Under the pieces are notes generated by a model. That model made no database searches, had not been told where the DNA came from, and worked only from the letters and a program-made list of their open reading frames with translations. Of a stretch of 64,000 nucleotides of DNA, positions 20,640 through 29,852 are shown piece by piece (positions within the stretch are counted from its first letter, which is position 1; each line of letters begins with the position of its first letter). The stretch comes from Pycnococcus provasolii. Taxonomy: Eukaryota; Chlorophyta; Pseudoscourfieldiophyceae; Pseudoscourfieldiales. The position numbers and the translations under genes are program-made. The stretch is from NCBI GenBank assembly GCA_049487715.1, contig CP150551.1, forward strand, positions 248,001 to 312,000. The letters run 5' to 3'.

Positions 20640-21203
20640 CTAGTTGCCGAGGAACTTCTCGATTTTCCTCACGGAGAGTGTGGTGCGCATATTAGCTGCC
20701 GCTGCGGCGCCTGCAACCTTAGCCTGACGCAGTGCTCTGGAGTCCTCCCCTTCTGCCTGGACAATCATCTGCGTGAGTTCCTCGTTTTCCTTCCGAAGTC
20801 GTTCGATGTTTGAGACGATGCGCGAATGATCCTGCTCCATGATTCGCTCCGCGGCGACTGAAAGATGGGATTTCTTGCCATTGACTTTGAGCAGTCCACT
20901 GTCGCCGCCATTACGGCCATTTTGCATGATCCTTTCGACGTGACTCTTTGCCGCCGCCGCCGCCGCTGAGGCTGCCGAGAGCAGCAAATTCCTCGACTCG
21001 TCTTGTTTCTCTCCGTCACCACAGTGATCGAAGCCGTCGCCACAGTGTCCATGATCCTCTTGACCATTCATAGCTGAAGCCCTCTTCTGCTGAAATCTGA
21101 ACAGCTGCTGCGGAGGATGATGAGGGGGAGCAGTCAAACGACGCCGAGGAACTGCTGCAAAATTCATGGAGGACCTCGCCAGCGAAGAGGAAGGCGCCGC
21201 CAT
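20640..21203 (-). CDS. Small coiled-coil protein of unknown function
   Basis: 187 residues from ATG 21203. The N-terminus (Ala, Ser, Arg rich, few acids for ~45 residues) could be an organelle-targeting peptide. The middle is a His/Gly/Asp-rich linker. From about residue 110 to 165 there is a predicted coiled coil (RIVSNIERLRKENEELTQM) followed by an Ala-rich helix and a basic RKIEKFLGN end. I recognise no family. It shares a ~265-bp divergent promoter with the ERG4-like gene. Reality is supported by clean codon content and position in the alternating gene order. Confidence 0.5.
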   Translation of the reverse strand: MAAPSSSLARSSMNFAAVPRRRLTAPPHHPPQQLFRFQQKRASAMNGQEDHGHCGDGFDHCGDGEKQDESRNLLLSAASAAAAAAKSHVERIMQNGRNGGDSGLLKVNGKKSHLSVAAERIMEQDHSRIVSNIERLRKENEELTQMIVQAEGEDSRALRQAKVAGAAAAANMRTTLSVRKIEKFLGN

Positions 21204-21467
21204 CGACCGACCCTGCAAAAGCGCGTTGGTTAGTACAACTTGTGGAAAAGGGATGCAGGTGCGGGGGATAGGCGGGGGTCTTGGGAGAAACGAAACCCCA
21301 AAGTTCTAACAAAAAAATAAAAATTCTCGTCGCATTCCATTCTTCCGGCCCCGTCAAAAAATCATCCCTAATAATAAGGTTACGCGTCGTCTCGCCCTCC
21401 GATATTTTGCAAAGCAGGCCCGCCTATTCTTCCTCGACCTCCATAATCACCGTCCCTGGCATACTCC

Positions 21468-23813
21468 ATGGCTGCCGCCCGCGCGCACATCCACCAACGG
21501 CAGCGCGACGTCGCGTCCTCGTCCGCCAACATGGTCGCGTCGTGGTGGTCGTCGCTCTTTCGTGGAAACAACAAGAACAAAACATCTGCTGCTGCTGCTG
21601 CTGCTGGTGCTGCTGGCCGTTCCTCCTCCTCCTCCTCGCTACGACATGGGTGGCGCAGGGAGCTTCTTGGATTCATCGCGGTTCTTATCAGCCACCTGCT
21701 CGTGCTCGGTCTCTTTGCGTCCGTCGCGATGTGGGATCATGGCGAAGGCGACATGATCAAAACATCAGTGCCATCGCCGTCGTCGATGACAATCGGGAAG
21801 ATGAAGAAGCGACTCTTCTCACCAACAATCATGAGTGGAATTTGGCTAAGAAGAGAGACGACTGCGACGGCGACGCATCACAAACAGCACCACTTCTCTT
21901 CTTACTTCTCGGACCTACTACAACATCTCCTCCAGCAACTTCAACCGACTCCACGCGCCGCGCTCGTGTACTTCGGATTCGTCGTGCTCGAGGCGGCGTT
22001 TGCCATCTTCATGCCAGGACCCATCGCGTATGGATTCCCTCTGATTGACAAGAGAGATGGGTCGCACCACTGTCTCGCATACCGCTGCAACGGACTGGCA
22101 AGCTGGCACGCGACTCTTGCGCTCGTCGCGGCGCTGCACTTTGGTGGAGTGTATCGCCTGGAAACGCTCGCATTGGCAGATTTTGCACCCTGTCTCATGC
22201 TGGCGATGATAACCGGCGATTTACTGAGCATCGTTACTTACCTCAGTGGGAAGTGGGTCAATCGCCAACAAAAACAACATGGAAATGATGAAGATGGTGA
22301 TGGACGAGGCCACGGCCACGACACGATTGCGTCACCTTCCCCATCATCTTCGCCACGATCGTCGTTGGAGCAGCAGGATATGGAGGAGAACCCCTACGCA
22401 GTTCGCCGCATTCTCCACGACGATGGTCGGCATCCAACCGTCTACGAGTCGCCCGATGGAAAGCGCGTGACGCGCGCGATGGTCCAGCAGGAGAAGAAGC
22501 CGTCGAAACGGCGTGGTGGCGATGCAGGGAGAGGAGGAGGAGCAAAACGCCGGCTGTACTCAGATGTCGTCCAGATCGGTCAAACTGCATCATCCGCTCG
22601 GGCACAGCAACAGCAGGCACCCGCCGGATTGGCTGGAACCGGGTTGGCGACGCCACGGAAGCGCCGTGTCACATTTTCCCCCACTACGACGACGACGACG
22701 TTCTCGAAGACTCCCGCATTGTCCTCATTTCGCCGATTTGCTCGTGGATTGTTACCGTTTGTCGTTAGCGAGCTGAGTCCCGTGAACTTCTCTTGGTGCG
22801 ACTATTTCATGGGTACCCACCTCAATCCGCGTCTGTTCCGCGGAGCGCTGGACCTGAAATTTTGGGCGGAGATACGCATCTCGTGGATGATACTCTTCTT
22901 CCTGACGCTGTCGTGCGCACTCGCAGAACGCACCGCACGTGTTGCTGCATGTGCTCAAATCGGTGAAATGATGAGCAGCAGCCTCGTGCCATGGTTCAGC
23001 AATGGCCCGCTCGTTCTGCTGATTGCACACGCGCTGTACGCGAACGCGTGCATGAAGGGCGAAGAGTGCATACCTACGACGTTTGACATCTTCCACGAAC
23101 GTTTTGGATTCATGCTTGCCTTCTGGAACGTGTGCGGTGTCCCATTCATGTACGCAACCAACGCGTATTACCTGTTCAAGCTGCGTGCTACGCATCCTGA
23201 CTTGCCCAATTGGGCGGCGATTTGTCTGCTTGTTGTCTTATTTGCGGCATACTACGTGTGGGACACGTCACAGAGCCAGAAGAACATGTACCGCATGCGC
23301 GAGCAGTACGAGGCGCTGCGTGCGACCTCTCGTTACGCGGCGAATCGGACGGAAGTGAAGGCGCGCCTTGCTTCCATGTCATACCTGCTTCGTCCGGGAG
23401 GACGTCCGGGTGCATGGCCGAAGCTTCCTGGAGCGCTTCTCGCTGAGAATGCCGAAGTGCTCACCGAACAGCCTGGCGACGTTCGACGCGACGACTTCGC
23501 GGAGCTCACGAAGGACAGTTCGACGCGCGCGCGCACCCTGCTCGTCGCCGGATGGTGGCGATATGCACGAAAGATACACTACACTGCGGATACGTTGATG
23601 GCGTGGGTTTGGGCACTCTGCTGTGTGGGCAAGGTGCACAGCGGCACTAGCTGGCTGGTGCGCTTGATCCCGTTCTTCTATCCGATGTTCTTCACCGCGA
23701 TGATTGTGCACCGTGAGCGCCGCGACTTTGCGCGCTGTTCTGCAAAGTATGGGAAGCTGTGGAAGCGGTATACGGAGAAGGTGCCGTATGCGTTCGTTCC
23801 TGGAGTGTTTTAG
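21468..23813 (+). CDS. ERG4: Sterol reductase, ERG4/DHCR24(28)-like
   Basis: 781 residues; ATG at 21468 (alternative at 21531). The ERG4/ERG24 family core is clear: DYFMGTHLNPR, GEECIPTTFDIFHERFGFML quoted to 20, then WNVCGVPFMY, and the C-terminal WWRYARKIHYTADTLMAW and ...CSAKYGKLWKRY..VPYAFVPGVF elements that bind NADPH. The 'C/AH.LYANA.MKGEE.I..T.D' stretch is closest to fungal Erg4, the C-24(28) sterol reductase of ergosterol synthesis; a C-14 or C-7 reductase role cannot be excluded. Multiple membrane helices span the protein, with an unusual ~150-residue hydrophilic loop (about 255-410) full of Asp, Ser, Arg and Gln. ER membrane. Confidence 0.82.
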   Translation: MAAARAHIHQRQRDVASSSANMVASWWSSLFRGNNKNKTSAAAAAAGAAGRSSSSSSLRHGWRRELLGFIAVLISHLLVLGLFASVAMWDHGEGDMIKTSVPSPSSMTIGKMKKRLFSPTIMSGIWLRRETTATATHHKQHHFSSYFSDLLQHLLQQLQPTPRAALVYFGFVVLEAAFAIFMPGPIAYGFPLIDKRDGSHHCLAYRCNGLASWHATLALVAALHFGGVYRLETLALADFAPCLMLAMITGDLLSIVTYLSGKWVNRQQKQHGNDEDGDGRGHGHDTIASPSPSSSPRSSLEQQDMEENPYAVRRILHDDGRHPTVYESPDGKRVTRAMVQQEKKPSKRRGGDAGRGGGAKRRLYSDVVQIGQTASSARAQQQQAPAGLAGTGLATPRKRRVTFSPTTTTTTFSKTPALSSFRRFARGLLPFVVSELSPVNFSWCDYFMGTHLNPRLFRGALDLKFWAEIRISWMILFFLTLSCALAERTARVAACAQIGEMMSSSLVPWFSNGPLVLLIAHALYANACMKGEECIPTTFDIFHERFGFMLAFWNVCGVPFMYATNAYYLFKLRATHPDLPNWAAICLLVVLFAAYYVWDTSQSQKNMYRMREQYEALRATSRYAANRTEVKARLASMSYLLRPGGRPGAWPKLPGALLAENAEVLTEQPGDVRRDDFAELTKDSSTRARTLLVAGWWRYARKIHYTADTLMAWVWALCCVGKVHSGTSWLVRLIPFFYPMFFTAMIVHRERRDFARCSAKYGKLWKRYTEKVPYAFVPGVF

Positions 23814-23960
23814 ACTGTGTGTGTGTGTGTGTTTTTGGTTGATTGGCGCCGCTGAATAAATGGGGTGGACGGTGAATCTAGATGGTGTGAATTGGCAATA
23901 TCACTGAACAAAAGTAAAGGTCAATTCCATAACTCAGTACCGACTCTCAGTACAGACTCT

Positions 23961-24752
23961 CTACCTCGCCAGATAGCCCGCGAATCGGTCGAGGAGAGGC
24001 GTCATTCCTACGCGATTTGTGACGGACGCGACGGAAGCGTAGATGCGATTCCACAGGTCGACGTGATATCTCCTCGCGTCCGCACACTTGTATCGCAGAC
24101 GAAGGTACTGCGCGTAGGCAAACGCCATGACGTACCCTGCTGCGGTCTTTCCACCGGCGAAGGCGTGAATGAGTAGCAGAGGCAGTGCAACCACTTCCGC
24201 TTGTGCGTTGAGCATAAGTGCTTGTTGCTGGTGACTTCGCAGGAACGCCATTGCCTTGTTCCCACCGTATCCCCTCCAGAGCATGGACTGTCCAATCTTG
24301 CCGTTGAAGAACACGACGACGTGGTATATTGCCAACACGGTGGTTGGTATGAGTGCGACGGCGACAGGCCTCGTCGTCGCTGTGGAGAAGAAGATTATGG
24401 TTGCGAACGAGTACTGAAAGTCCGTGGTTGCAGCGATGTGCGGGAAGACGTTAGCGACGAGCGCGAGTCGTTCTCTCCACGTGTCGGTGGGTGCTCGCGT
24501 GGCTGTCGCTTCCGCGATCATGCGCTGGCGCATGTTTGTGACCACCCTTGATCCGTGGACGAAGAGCGCGCACTGGAGCGCCATGACGTACGCTCGTTTC
24601 GCCAGTGCGGGTTTTCTCAGCAGGGGAAGGATCCACGACAATGCAGAGGCGAGTATCATGACGAGCGATGCGGCGGTGGCAGCTATTTGCGTGTTTGATG
24701 CACGCGTATGCGTCGGGGAAGGAGGAGGAGGAGGAGGCTGTGGCGTGGACAT
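23961..24752 (-). CDS. TMEM33/Pom33 family ER membrane protein
   Basis: 263 residues from ATG 24752; the frame remains open further upstream. A proline-rich N-terminus precedes four or five hydrophobic segments. QQQALMLNAQAEVVALPLLL followed by YAQYLRLRYKCADARRYH matches the best conserved part of TMEM33/Per33/Pom33 (QQ..l...A..Ei...p......  y.QyLrlRY..s....). Family members shape tubular ER and associate with nuclear pores. Divergent from the ATG22-like gene across 344 bp that carries many CCCTAA repeats. Confidence 0.72.
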   Translation of the reverse strand: MSTPQPPPPPPSPTHTRASNTQIAATAASLVMILASALSWILPLLRKPALAKRAYVMALQCALFVHGSRVVTNMRQRMIAEATATRAPTDTWRERLALVANVFPHIAATTDFQYSFATIIFFSTATTRPVAVALIPTTVLAIYHVVVFFNGKIGQSMLWRGYGGNKAMAFLRSHQQQALMLNAQAEVVALPLLLIHAFAGGKTAAGYVMAFAYAQYLRLRYKCADARRYHVDLWNRIYASVASVTNRVGMTPLLDRFAGYLAR

Positions 24753-25096
24753 GACGCGAAGATTCGGCAAGGGGGAGGGAAATGATACGGCAGGGAAGGG
24801 GAAGGGGGGCGGAGCGGAGGGGAGGGCAGGTTCGGAACCCGACCCTAACCCTAACACGTAACCCTAACCCTAACTACCCTAACACGTAACCCTAACTCCC
24901 TAACCCCGAATAATCAATAATGCACTTTTTTCTTGTTTAGGGGTGTGTTTAGGGGTTCGGAAAAGTCTGTGCCCGGCCTTGCCCGGTTCGGAGAGTTCGG
25001 AGAGACGGACATTTGGGATCCTGTTCCTCACAGGCTCACAGGTGTCGGCGACGTCGGGACGCGTGTCACCATATACCTCTTACTCTTAGTTGTCCC
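24753..25096. promoter_or_regulatory. Divergent promoter with extended CCCTAA tract
   Basis: A GGAGG-rich leader on one side, then about 65 bp (24840-24906) of CCCTAA, CCCTAACACGTAA and ACTACCCTAA units, in which a CACGTAA element is repeated twice. The tract sits midway between the TMEM33 and ATG22-like starts. The CACGTAA core resembles a G-box half. Confidence 0.5.
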
Positions 25097-26836
25097 ATGG
25101 AGGCGGCCCTCCAAGTAACTACCTTTACCACCTCGAAGGAAATTCGCGCGTGGTACGGCTACGATGCCGCCAACTCGCCGTACAGCCAGGTGGTCATCGC
25201 GATCTTCGCGCCGCTGCTCATGGAAAAGTTGGCGGACACACACGCCAACCACGGCGCGGCGGAGCTGACGTGTGAAGAGCAAGACACAGAAACAAAAGTG
25301 TACCCGTGCCGCGCGTGCGTCGAGGGCGTCGGTGACAGGCTGTTTACTAACGCTAACACGCACGTAAGCCTGCCAAACAGACGCGTGAATCTCTTCGGCT
25401 CAGTGGCAATCAATCCTGTTGCATACGCGAGCCTGTTCATTTCCTTCTCGGTCATCTTTCAGGCATTTTCGTTTGTTACGTTTGGCGCTCACGCCGACTA
25501 CGGTGCATACAGACTTGCGCTTCTTCGAATCATCGCGATACTCGGTGCTCTGAGCACGATGGCTTTTGCGCTGATACCGGGAGGGAACGACAACCACCGC
25601 TACTGGGAGATACCTGGCTTGCTGACCATCGTTTCGAACGTACTCTTCGGGCTCTCCGTTGTCTACTACAACGCCTTCCTACCGCTCATCGTTGCCAACC
25701 ACCCAGAAGTCGTTTCGTCCAGGCAAAACGGCGACGCCGACGACGTTTACGAGGCGGTGCAGCGCCGCGTCGAGAACGAAATATCTTCGAAAGGCATGAC
25801 GTGGGGATATGCTGGCGGCGTACTCATGCTTCTAGTCAGCGGCGGCGTGCTTCTCATATCCGGCGCACTGGCGAAAGACGCGCAGCCTCACGTCATCGCG
25901 AATGGCTACAAGTTTACCTGCCTCGTCGCCGGCACGTGGTGGTTGGTGGGAACATTGGCGTGTACGGCGTACATGCACCCGAGACCAGGACCGCCGCTGC
26001 CGTTCAAGAAACCCGACGCGGATGCAAGCATTCTCGAACGTGCGAGGTACTATTCGCGCGTGGCAACGTTGGGCTGGGTGTCAACCGCTCGCACACTTCG
26101 AAAGTCGTACACGAATCTCCCCACCACGTTCCTCTATCTAATCATTTACTTCATCTACAGCGATACGTTTAGTACCATCAGCTCGGTGGGCATTCTTTAC
26201 GCCCGCTCGCAGCTGTGCTTGGGTCCAGGCAGCCTTTTTGTCGTCGCGGTGCTCGTTCCCCTCTTCGCACTACTGGGCAACATGCTGTGGCTTAAGCTCA
26301 GCGTTGCGTACAATCTGTCCAATCGCTTCATGGTCGTTCTCATTCTCGCAGCCTCTGCACTGATACCCGCTTGGGGCTTGCTCTCCTTCACCGGCATTGG
26401 GTTGGGATTTCAGAAGCAGTGGGAGGTGTACCTGCTCAGTGTTAGCTTTGGCCTTTGCCTTGGTGGCTTGCAGAGCTATAGTCGAACTCTCTATGCCAAC
26501 TTCGTTCCACCAGGATCTGAATCTGAATTCTTCGCGCTGTATGAGGTCACTGACAAGGGAAGCAGTTGGCTTGGGCCTATGATCGTCGCGGCACTTAATC
26601 AGGGATCGTCCGACGGGCTGAGGTTCGCGTTCGTCTACCTCCTGGTTGGCACTTTGGTTCCAACGATAGTTTTGTTCTTCTTTGTTGATGAGACGAAAGG
26701 TCGTGCTGAGGCGGAAGCGTACGCCGAGGGGGAATCATCTAAGAAGATGATCGTGAGTGACACGAACGACGGCGACGACGATCGTCATCATCATAAACAT
26801 GGTGGTATTCAGATGCTGGATACCAGCACCATATGA
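25097..26836 (+). CDS. ATG22-like / UMF1-type major facilitator
   Basis: 579 residues from ATG 25097 (MEAALQVTTFTTSKEIRAWYG). The 'EIRAWYGYDAANSPYSQVVI' start is the hallmark of the Atg22/UMF1 family (e..gWy.yD.AnSay..vv). About twelve hydrophobic segments follow, with a soluble loop at about residues 220-240. Atg22 exports amino acids from the vacuole after autophagic breakdown; prokaryotic-like UMF1 members have unknown substrates. Late motifs GLGFQKQWEVYLL and SRTLYANFVPPGSESEFFAL (cut) match the conserved 'G...s.sRs.ya.liP.g.e.efFgly' segment. The tail is His/Asp-rich and cytosolic. Confidence 0.85.
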   Translation: MEAALQVTTFTTSKEIRAWYGYDAANSPYSQVVIAIFAPLLMEKLADTHANHGAAELTCEEQDTETKVYPCRACVEGVGDRLFTNANTHVSLPNRRVNLFGSVAINPVAYASLFISFSVIFQAFSFVTFGAHADYGAYRLALLRIIAILGALSTMAFALIPGGNDNHRYWEIPGLLTIVSNVLFGLSVVYYNAFLPLIVANHPEVVSSRQNGDADDVYEAVQRRVENEISSKGMTWGYAGGVLMLLVSGGVLLISGALAKDAQPHVIANGYKFTCLVAGTWWLVGTLACTAYMHPRPGPPLPFKKPDADASILERARYYSRVATLGWVSTARTLRKSYTNLPTTFLYLIIYFIYSDTFSTISSVGILYARSQLCLGPGSLFVVAVLVPLFALLGNMLWLKLSVAYNLSNRFMVVLILAASALIPAWGLLSFTGIGLGFQKQWEVYLLSVSFGLCLGGLQSYSRTLYANFVPPGSESEFFALYEVTDKGSSWLGPMIVAALNQGSSDGLRFAFVYLLVGTLVPTIVLFFFVDETKGRAEAEAYAEGESSKKMIVSDTNDGDDDRHHHKHGGIQMLDTSTI

Positions 26837-27638
26837 TGAAGATGTGGTTCATTGGCCAGCTTTTGTAATGTAAGTAAGTTTGCTTTGTTGAAAGAAAAGC
26901 GCCTTCCTTCCTTCACGGCTTTGTCATGAACCGGGCGCTTGTGACTTGAGCAAGCCTTTTAAAAAAAAGGGGGTCACCTTTAAAAAAAGCCATGAACCTG
27001 GCACAGCAGACGAAAACTCTTAAATTAAATTCAGAGAAGTGCCACGTAAGACAGGAGCCAAACGAAACCCCAAAACCCCAACCCTAAACCCCAAACCCCA
27101 AACCCCAAACCCCAAACCCCAAACCCCAAACCCCAAACCCCAAACCCTAAACCCCAAACCCCCAAACCCAAAACCCAAAACCAAACGAAAACCCCAAACC
27201 CAAAAAACCCCAAACCCCAAACCCCAAACCCAAAACCCCAAACCCCAAACCCTAAAAACCCAAACCCCAAAACCCTAAACCAAACGAAAACCCCAAAACC
27301 CAAACCCCGTCCAAACCAAGCCAAACCAAACCAAACCAAGCATATATTACGTCATATGTATGCCCTTGGGCCCACCCACCTCGGCCCCCCCCCCAGTCAA
27401 ATGGGGATCCATGCTAGAACCAAACAACTAGGCAAAATGTGTGCCACGTCCCCCTAGGCTGGATAGGCTGGAGAGACTCTGGAGAGATCCGGGGCAGAGA
27501 ATCCGAGGCCAAGAAACTCCCTCCGGCATCGGATCTTCCTGGAGGGCAAAACTTGGGGCTCTTATCCCCCCGGCGCCCCTCGGGTTCCCCCCCCCCCCCC
27601 CCTCGCCCTCGCACCTGCTTTCCTCCCTCGTTTGAGCC
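26837..27638. other. Intergenic region, ATG22-like to LAMMER kinase
   Basis: About 800 bp with no gene. It contains the CCCCAAA minisatellite (listed separately), a C-rich run at 27584-27602 just before the kinase start, and A-runs near 26960-26985. Confidence 0.5.
27057..27345 (+). repeat. CCCCAAA / CCCTAAA heptamer minisatellite
   Basis: About 290 bp of seven- to nine-base units, mostly CCCCAAA with scattered CCCTAAA, CAAAACC and CAAACGAAAACC variants, ending in CCAAA pentamers. The core is one substitution from the plant-type telomere heptamer CCCTAAA. It is strictly strand-biased (C-rich on the plus strand). Confidence 0.9.
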
Positions 27639-29753
27639 ATGGCGCCCCATGGTGGTGGTGGTCCTCCTCCTCGTAATAGAGGTAATAGAGGCGGTCTGGC
27701 GTCGACGTCCGCGCACACAAACAACAACGGCGGGTCCGGCGGGTCCGACAAATCTGCTCTCATCCATGGTGGTGGTGCTAATGTTGGAGTTGTCAACTCA
27801 GCTCTCGGTAATGTTGGAAACAACAATCATGGAAGCAACAGCCACTCGCATAGTCCAAATGGACACGGCCCGCCCGTGGTGGTGGTGGGAAATAAACGAC
27901 GGCGACCGCACTCCAATGATAACAACAACAACAACAACAGCAACAACAGCAACCAACAGCCGCCGTACACAGCAACAAACAAGGAACGAACGCGAAGTTA
28001 CAGCCGTAGACCTGGGGAGGACAAACGGAGGAGCTACAGCCGACGGTGCTCGGAACGGCCTCCTCCGACAAGAGGAAACTACCGGAAAAACGACAGCATC
28101 AACAGTAACCTGGGAGGCATACAGGGCATGGGTGCTTCCGGGGGCAGCGCGTTTGGACCTGTCGACGGACGCATGCCGCCAGAGTACGCGCACCCATCTT
28201 ACCGCCTAGGGAAGTCAGCCGCAGCCACAGCCATAGCCGCAGCCGCCGCACCAGCACCCGCTACACAGCAGCAGCAGCAGCAGCAATACCGCTCGCCACC
28301 GCACAGACCTGACGACAAGGATGGGCACTACGTCTACGCGCTCGGAGAGTCGCTCACACCACGCTACAAAATCTTGTCCCGCCTAGGCGAGGGAACGTTC
28401 GGGCGTGTGCTCGAGTGCTGGGACCGCGAAACGCGCTCGTACACCGCCGTCAAGGTGATCCGCTCCGTGCGCAAGTACCGCGAGGCTGCCATGATGGAAA
28501 TCAAGGTGCTGCGTGCCATTGCGGAGGAGTGGCGAAAGAGTGCCCCGAAAAACTCCGAGAACAGGTGCGTGGAAATGTTGGGCTGGTTTTCGTACCGCGA
28601 CCACGTTTGCATGGTGTTTGAGAAACTTGGGCTGAGCCTGTACGACTTCATGCGACGCAACCGCTACCAGCCTTTTCCCGTGACTCTCGTGAGGCAGTTT
28701 GGCATCCAGCTTGTCGAGGGACTCGTCTTCATGCACCGCCACGGACTCATCCACACGGATCTCAAACCGGAAAACATCCTCCTCGTCAACACCGACTTTA
28801 CGCAGCACAACAACTTGCTGGAGTCCGCCCACCAGGTTTCCATAAAGCTGATTGACTTCGGAAGTGCAATCTTCACGCACGATCACCACAGCCGGGTGGT
28901 GTCCACGCGACACTACCGCGCCCCCGAGGTGATTTTGGGGCTGGGGTGGTCGTTCCCGTGCGACGCGTGGTCTGTGGGATGCATCCTAGTCGAGCTGATG
29001 CAGGGTGAGGCTCTGTTTCAGACGCACGAGGATCTCGAGCATCTCGCGATGATGGAGAGCCTGCTTGGCCCCATACCAGGAAAGATGGTGAAGAATGCCG
29101 ACTGCAAGGCTGCTCGTTACTTCCGCAAGCGCGTGCTGCACCCATCAGGCGCCGCTGCGGTCGCTGCTGCAGCTGCTGCCGCCGCCGCTGCCGCCGCCGC
29201 CGCCATGTCAGATGGAAGCGGTGCCAGTACAGGAACTGCAAACATGGCACTTCCTGCACCTCTCGCCGCACCCGCACCCGCACCCGCTCCCGCTGCCACC
29301 ACTGCCGCCACTGCCGCCGCCCCTGCGCCCGCAGCAGCGACAACACAAACTCCAAAGTCGCACTCAGCATCCGCACCAGCACCTGAAATTGGTGCTGGTG
29401 ATTTTGACCGACCACCCGCCGTCGTGTCGCGCAAGCCTGTGCCAACGACAGGGGAACAGGTTGAGCTAGTGCAATACGAGTTGATCTGGCCCGAGGGTGC
29501 GCAGAGTGACGAGAGCTTGGCGGCAGTTGCACGAGTCAATCCCCTCTCGGTAACACTTTTGCAAGGGCAGGCTGCCTTTGCTGCCGCAAACGCAAACGAT
29601 ACGGCCAGCGCTGGAGCTGGCGGCAGCGGAAGTTCTGGCGGTGAAGCCGGTTCCAGTGAAACCGAGGCGATGCTGTCGCTCATTCTCGGACTACTTCGGT
29701 ATGATCCACACGAGCGACTGACTTCTGAGGAAGCTTTGCTGCTTCTCCGATGA
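27639..29753 (+). CDS. LAMMER (CLK/AFC) dual-specificity kinase with Ala-rich insertion
   Basis: 704 residues, ATG at 27639. The N-terminal 240 residues are Gly/Asn/Ser-rich with Arg-Ser clusters (RSYSRR), suited to binding SR proteins. The kinase domain starts near 243: GEGTFGRV loop, Lys272 in TAVKVIR, catalytic HTDLKPEN with Asp374, DFGSA with Asp407, STRHYRAPEVILGLGW, and EHLAMMESLLGPIPGKM at about 467-483, the LAMMER signature. CLK kinases phosphorylate SR splicing factors in the nucleus. Unusually, about 85-100 residues of Ala/Pro-rich sequence are inserted at ~504, between the LAMMER helix and the final kinase subdomain, which ends DPHERLTSEEAL. Confidence 0.9.
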   Translation: MAPHGGGGPPPRNRGNRGGLASTSAHTNNNGGSGGSDKSALIHGGGANVGVVNSALGNVGNNNHGSNSHSHSPNGHGPPVVVVGNKRRRPHSNDNNNNNNSNNSNQQPPYTATNKERTRSYSRRPGEDKRRSYSRRCSERPPPTRGNYRKNDSINSNLGGIQGMGASGGSAFGPVDGRMPPEYAHPSYRLGKSAAATAIAAAAAPAPATQQQQQQQYRSPPHRPDDKDGHYVYALGESLTPRYKILSRLGEGTFGRVLECWDRETRSYTAVKVIRSVRKYREAAMMEIKVLRAIAEEWRKSAPKNSENRCVEMLGWFSYRDHVCMVFEKLGLSLYDFMRRNRYQPFPVTLVRQFGIQLVEGLVFMHRHGLIHTDLKPENILLVNTDFTQHNNLLESAHQVSIKLIDFGSAIFTHDHHSRVVSTRHYRAPEVILGLGWSFPCDAWSVGCILVELMQGEALFQTHEDLEHLAMMESLLGPIPGKMVKNADCKAARYFRKRVLHPSGAAAVAAAAAAAAAAAAAAMSDGSGASTGTANMALPAPLAAPAPAPAPAATTAATAAAPAPAAATTQTPKSHSASAPAPEIGAGDFDRPPAVVSRKPVPTTGEQVELVQYELIWPEGAQSDESLAAVARVNPLSVTLLQGQAAFAAANANDTASAGAGGSGSSGGEAGSSETEAMLSLILGLLRYDPHERLTSEEALLLLR

Positions 29754-29852
29754 AGGCAAATGAATAAGTGAATAACCTAAGATCGCTGATTCAGTAATTG
29801 AACATAATTTTACCTTTTTTTTCAAATCACAAAGAGCAAACAAAAATATCTT

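Noticed and set aside
24840-24906. Chromosome end inside the window
   Set aside because: Genes continue on both sides with ordinary spacing, so this is an interstitial tract, not a telomere.
26961-26985. Poly-A tracts as retroposon tails
   Set aside because: Short, not followed by target-site duplications that I can see.
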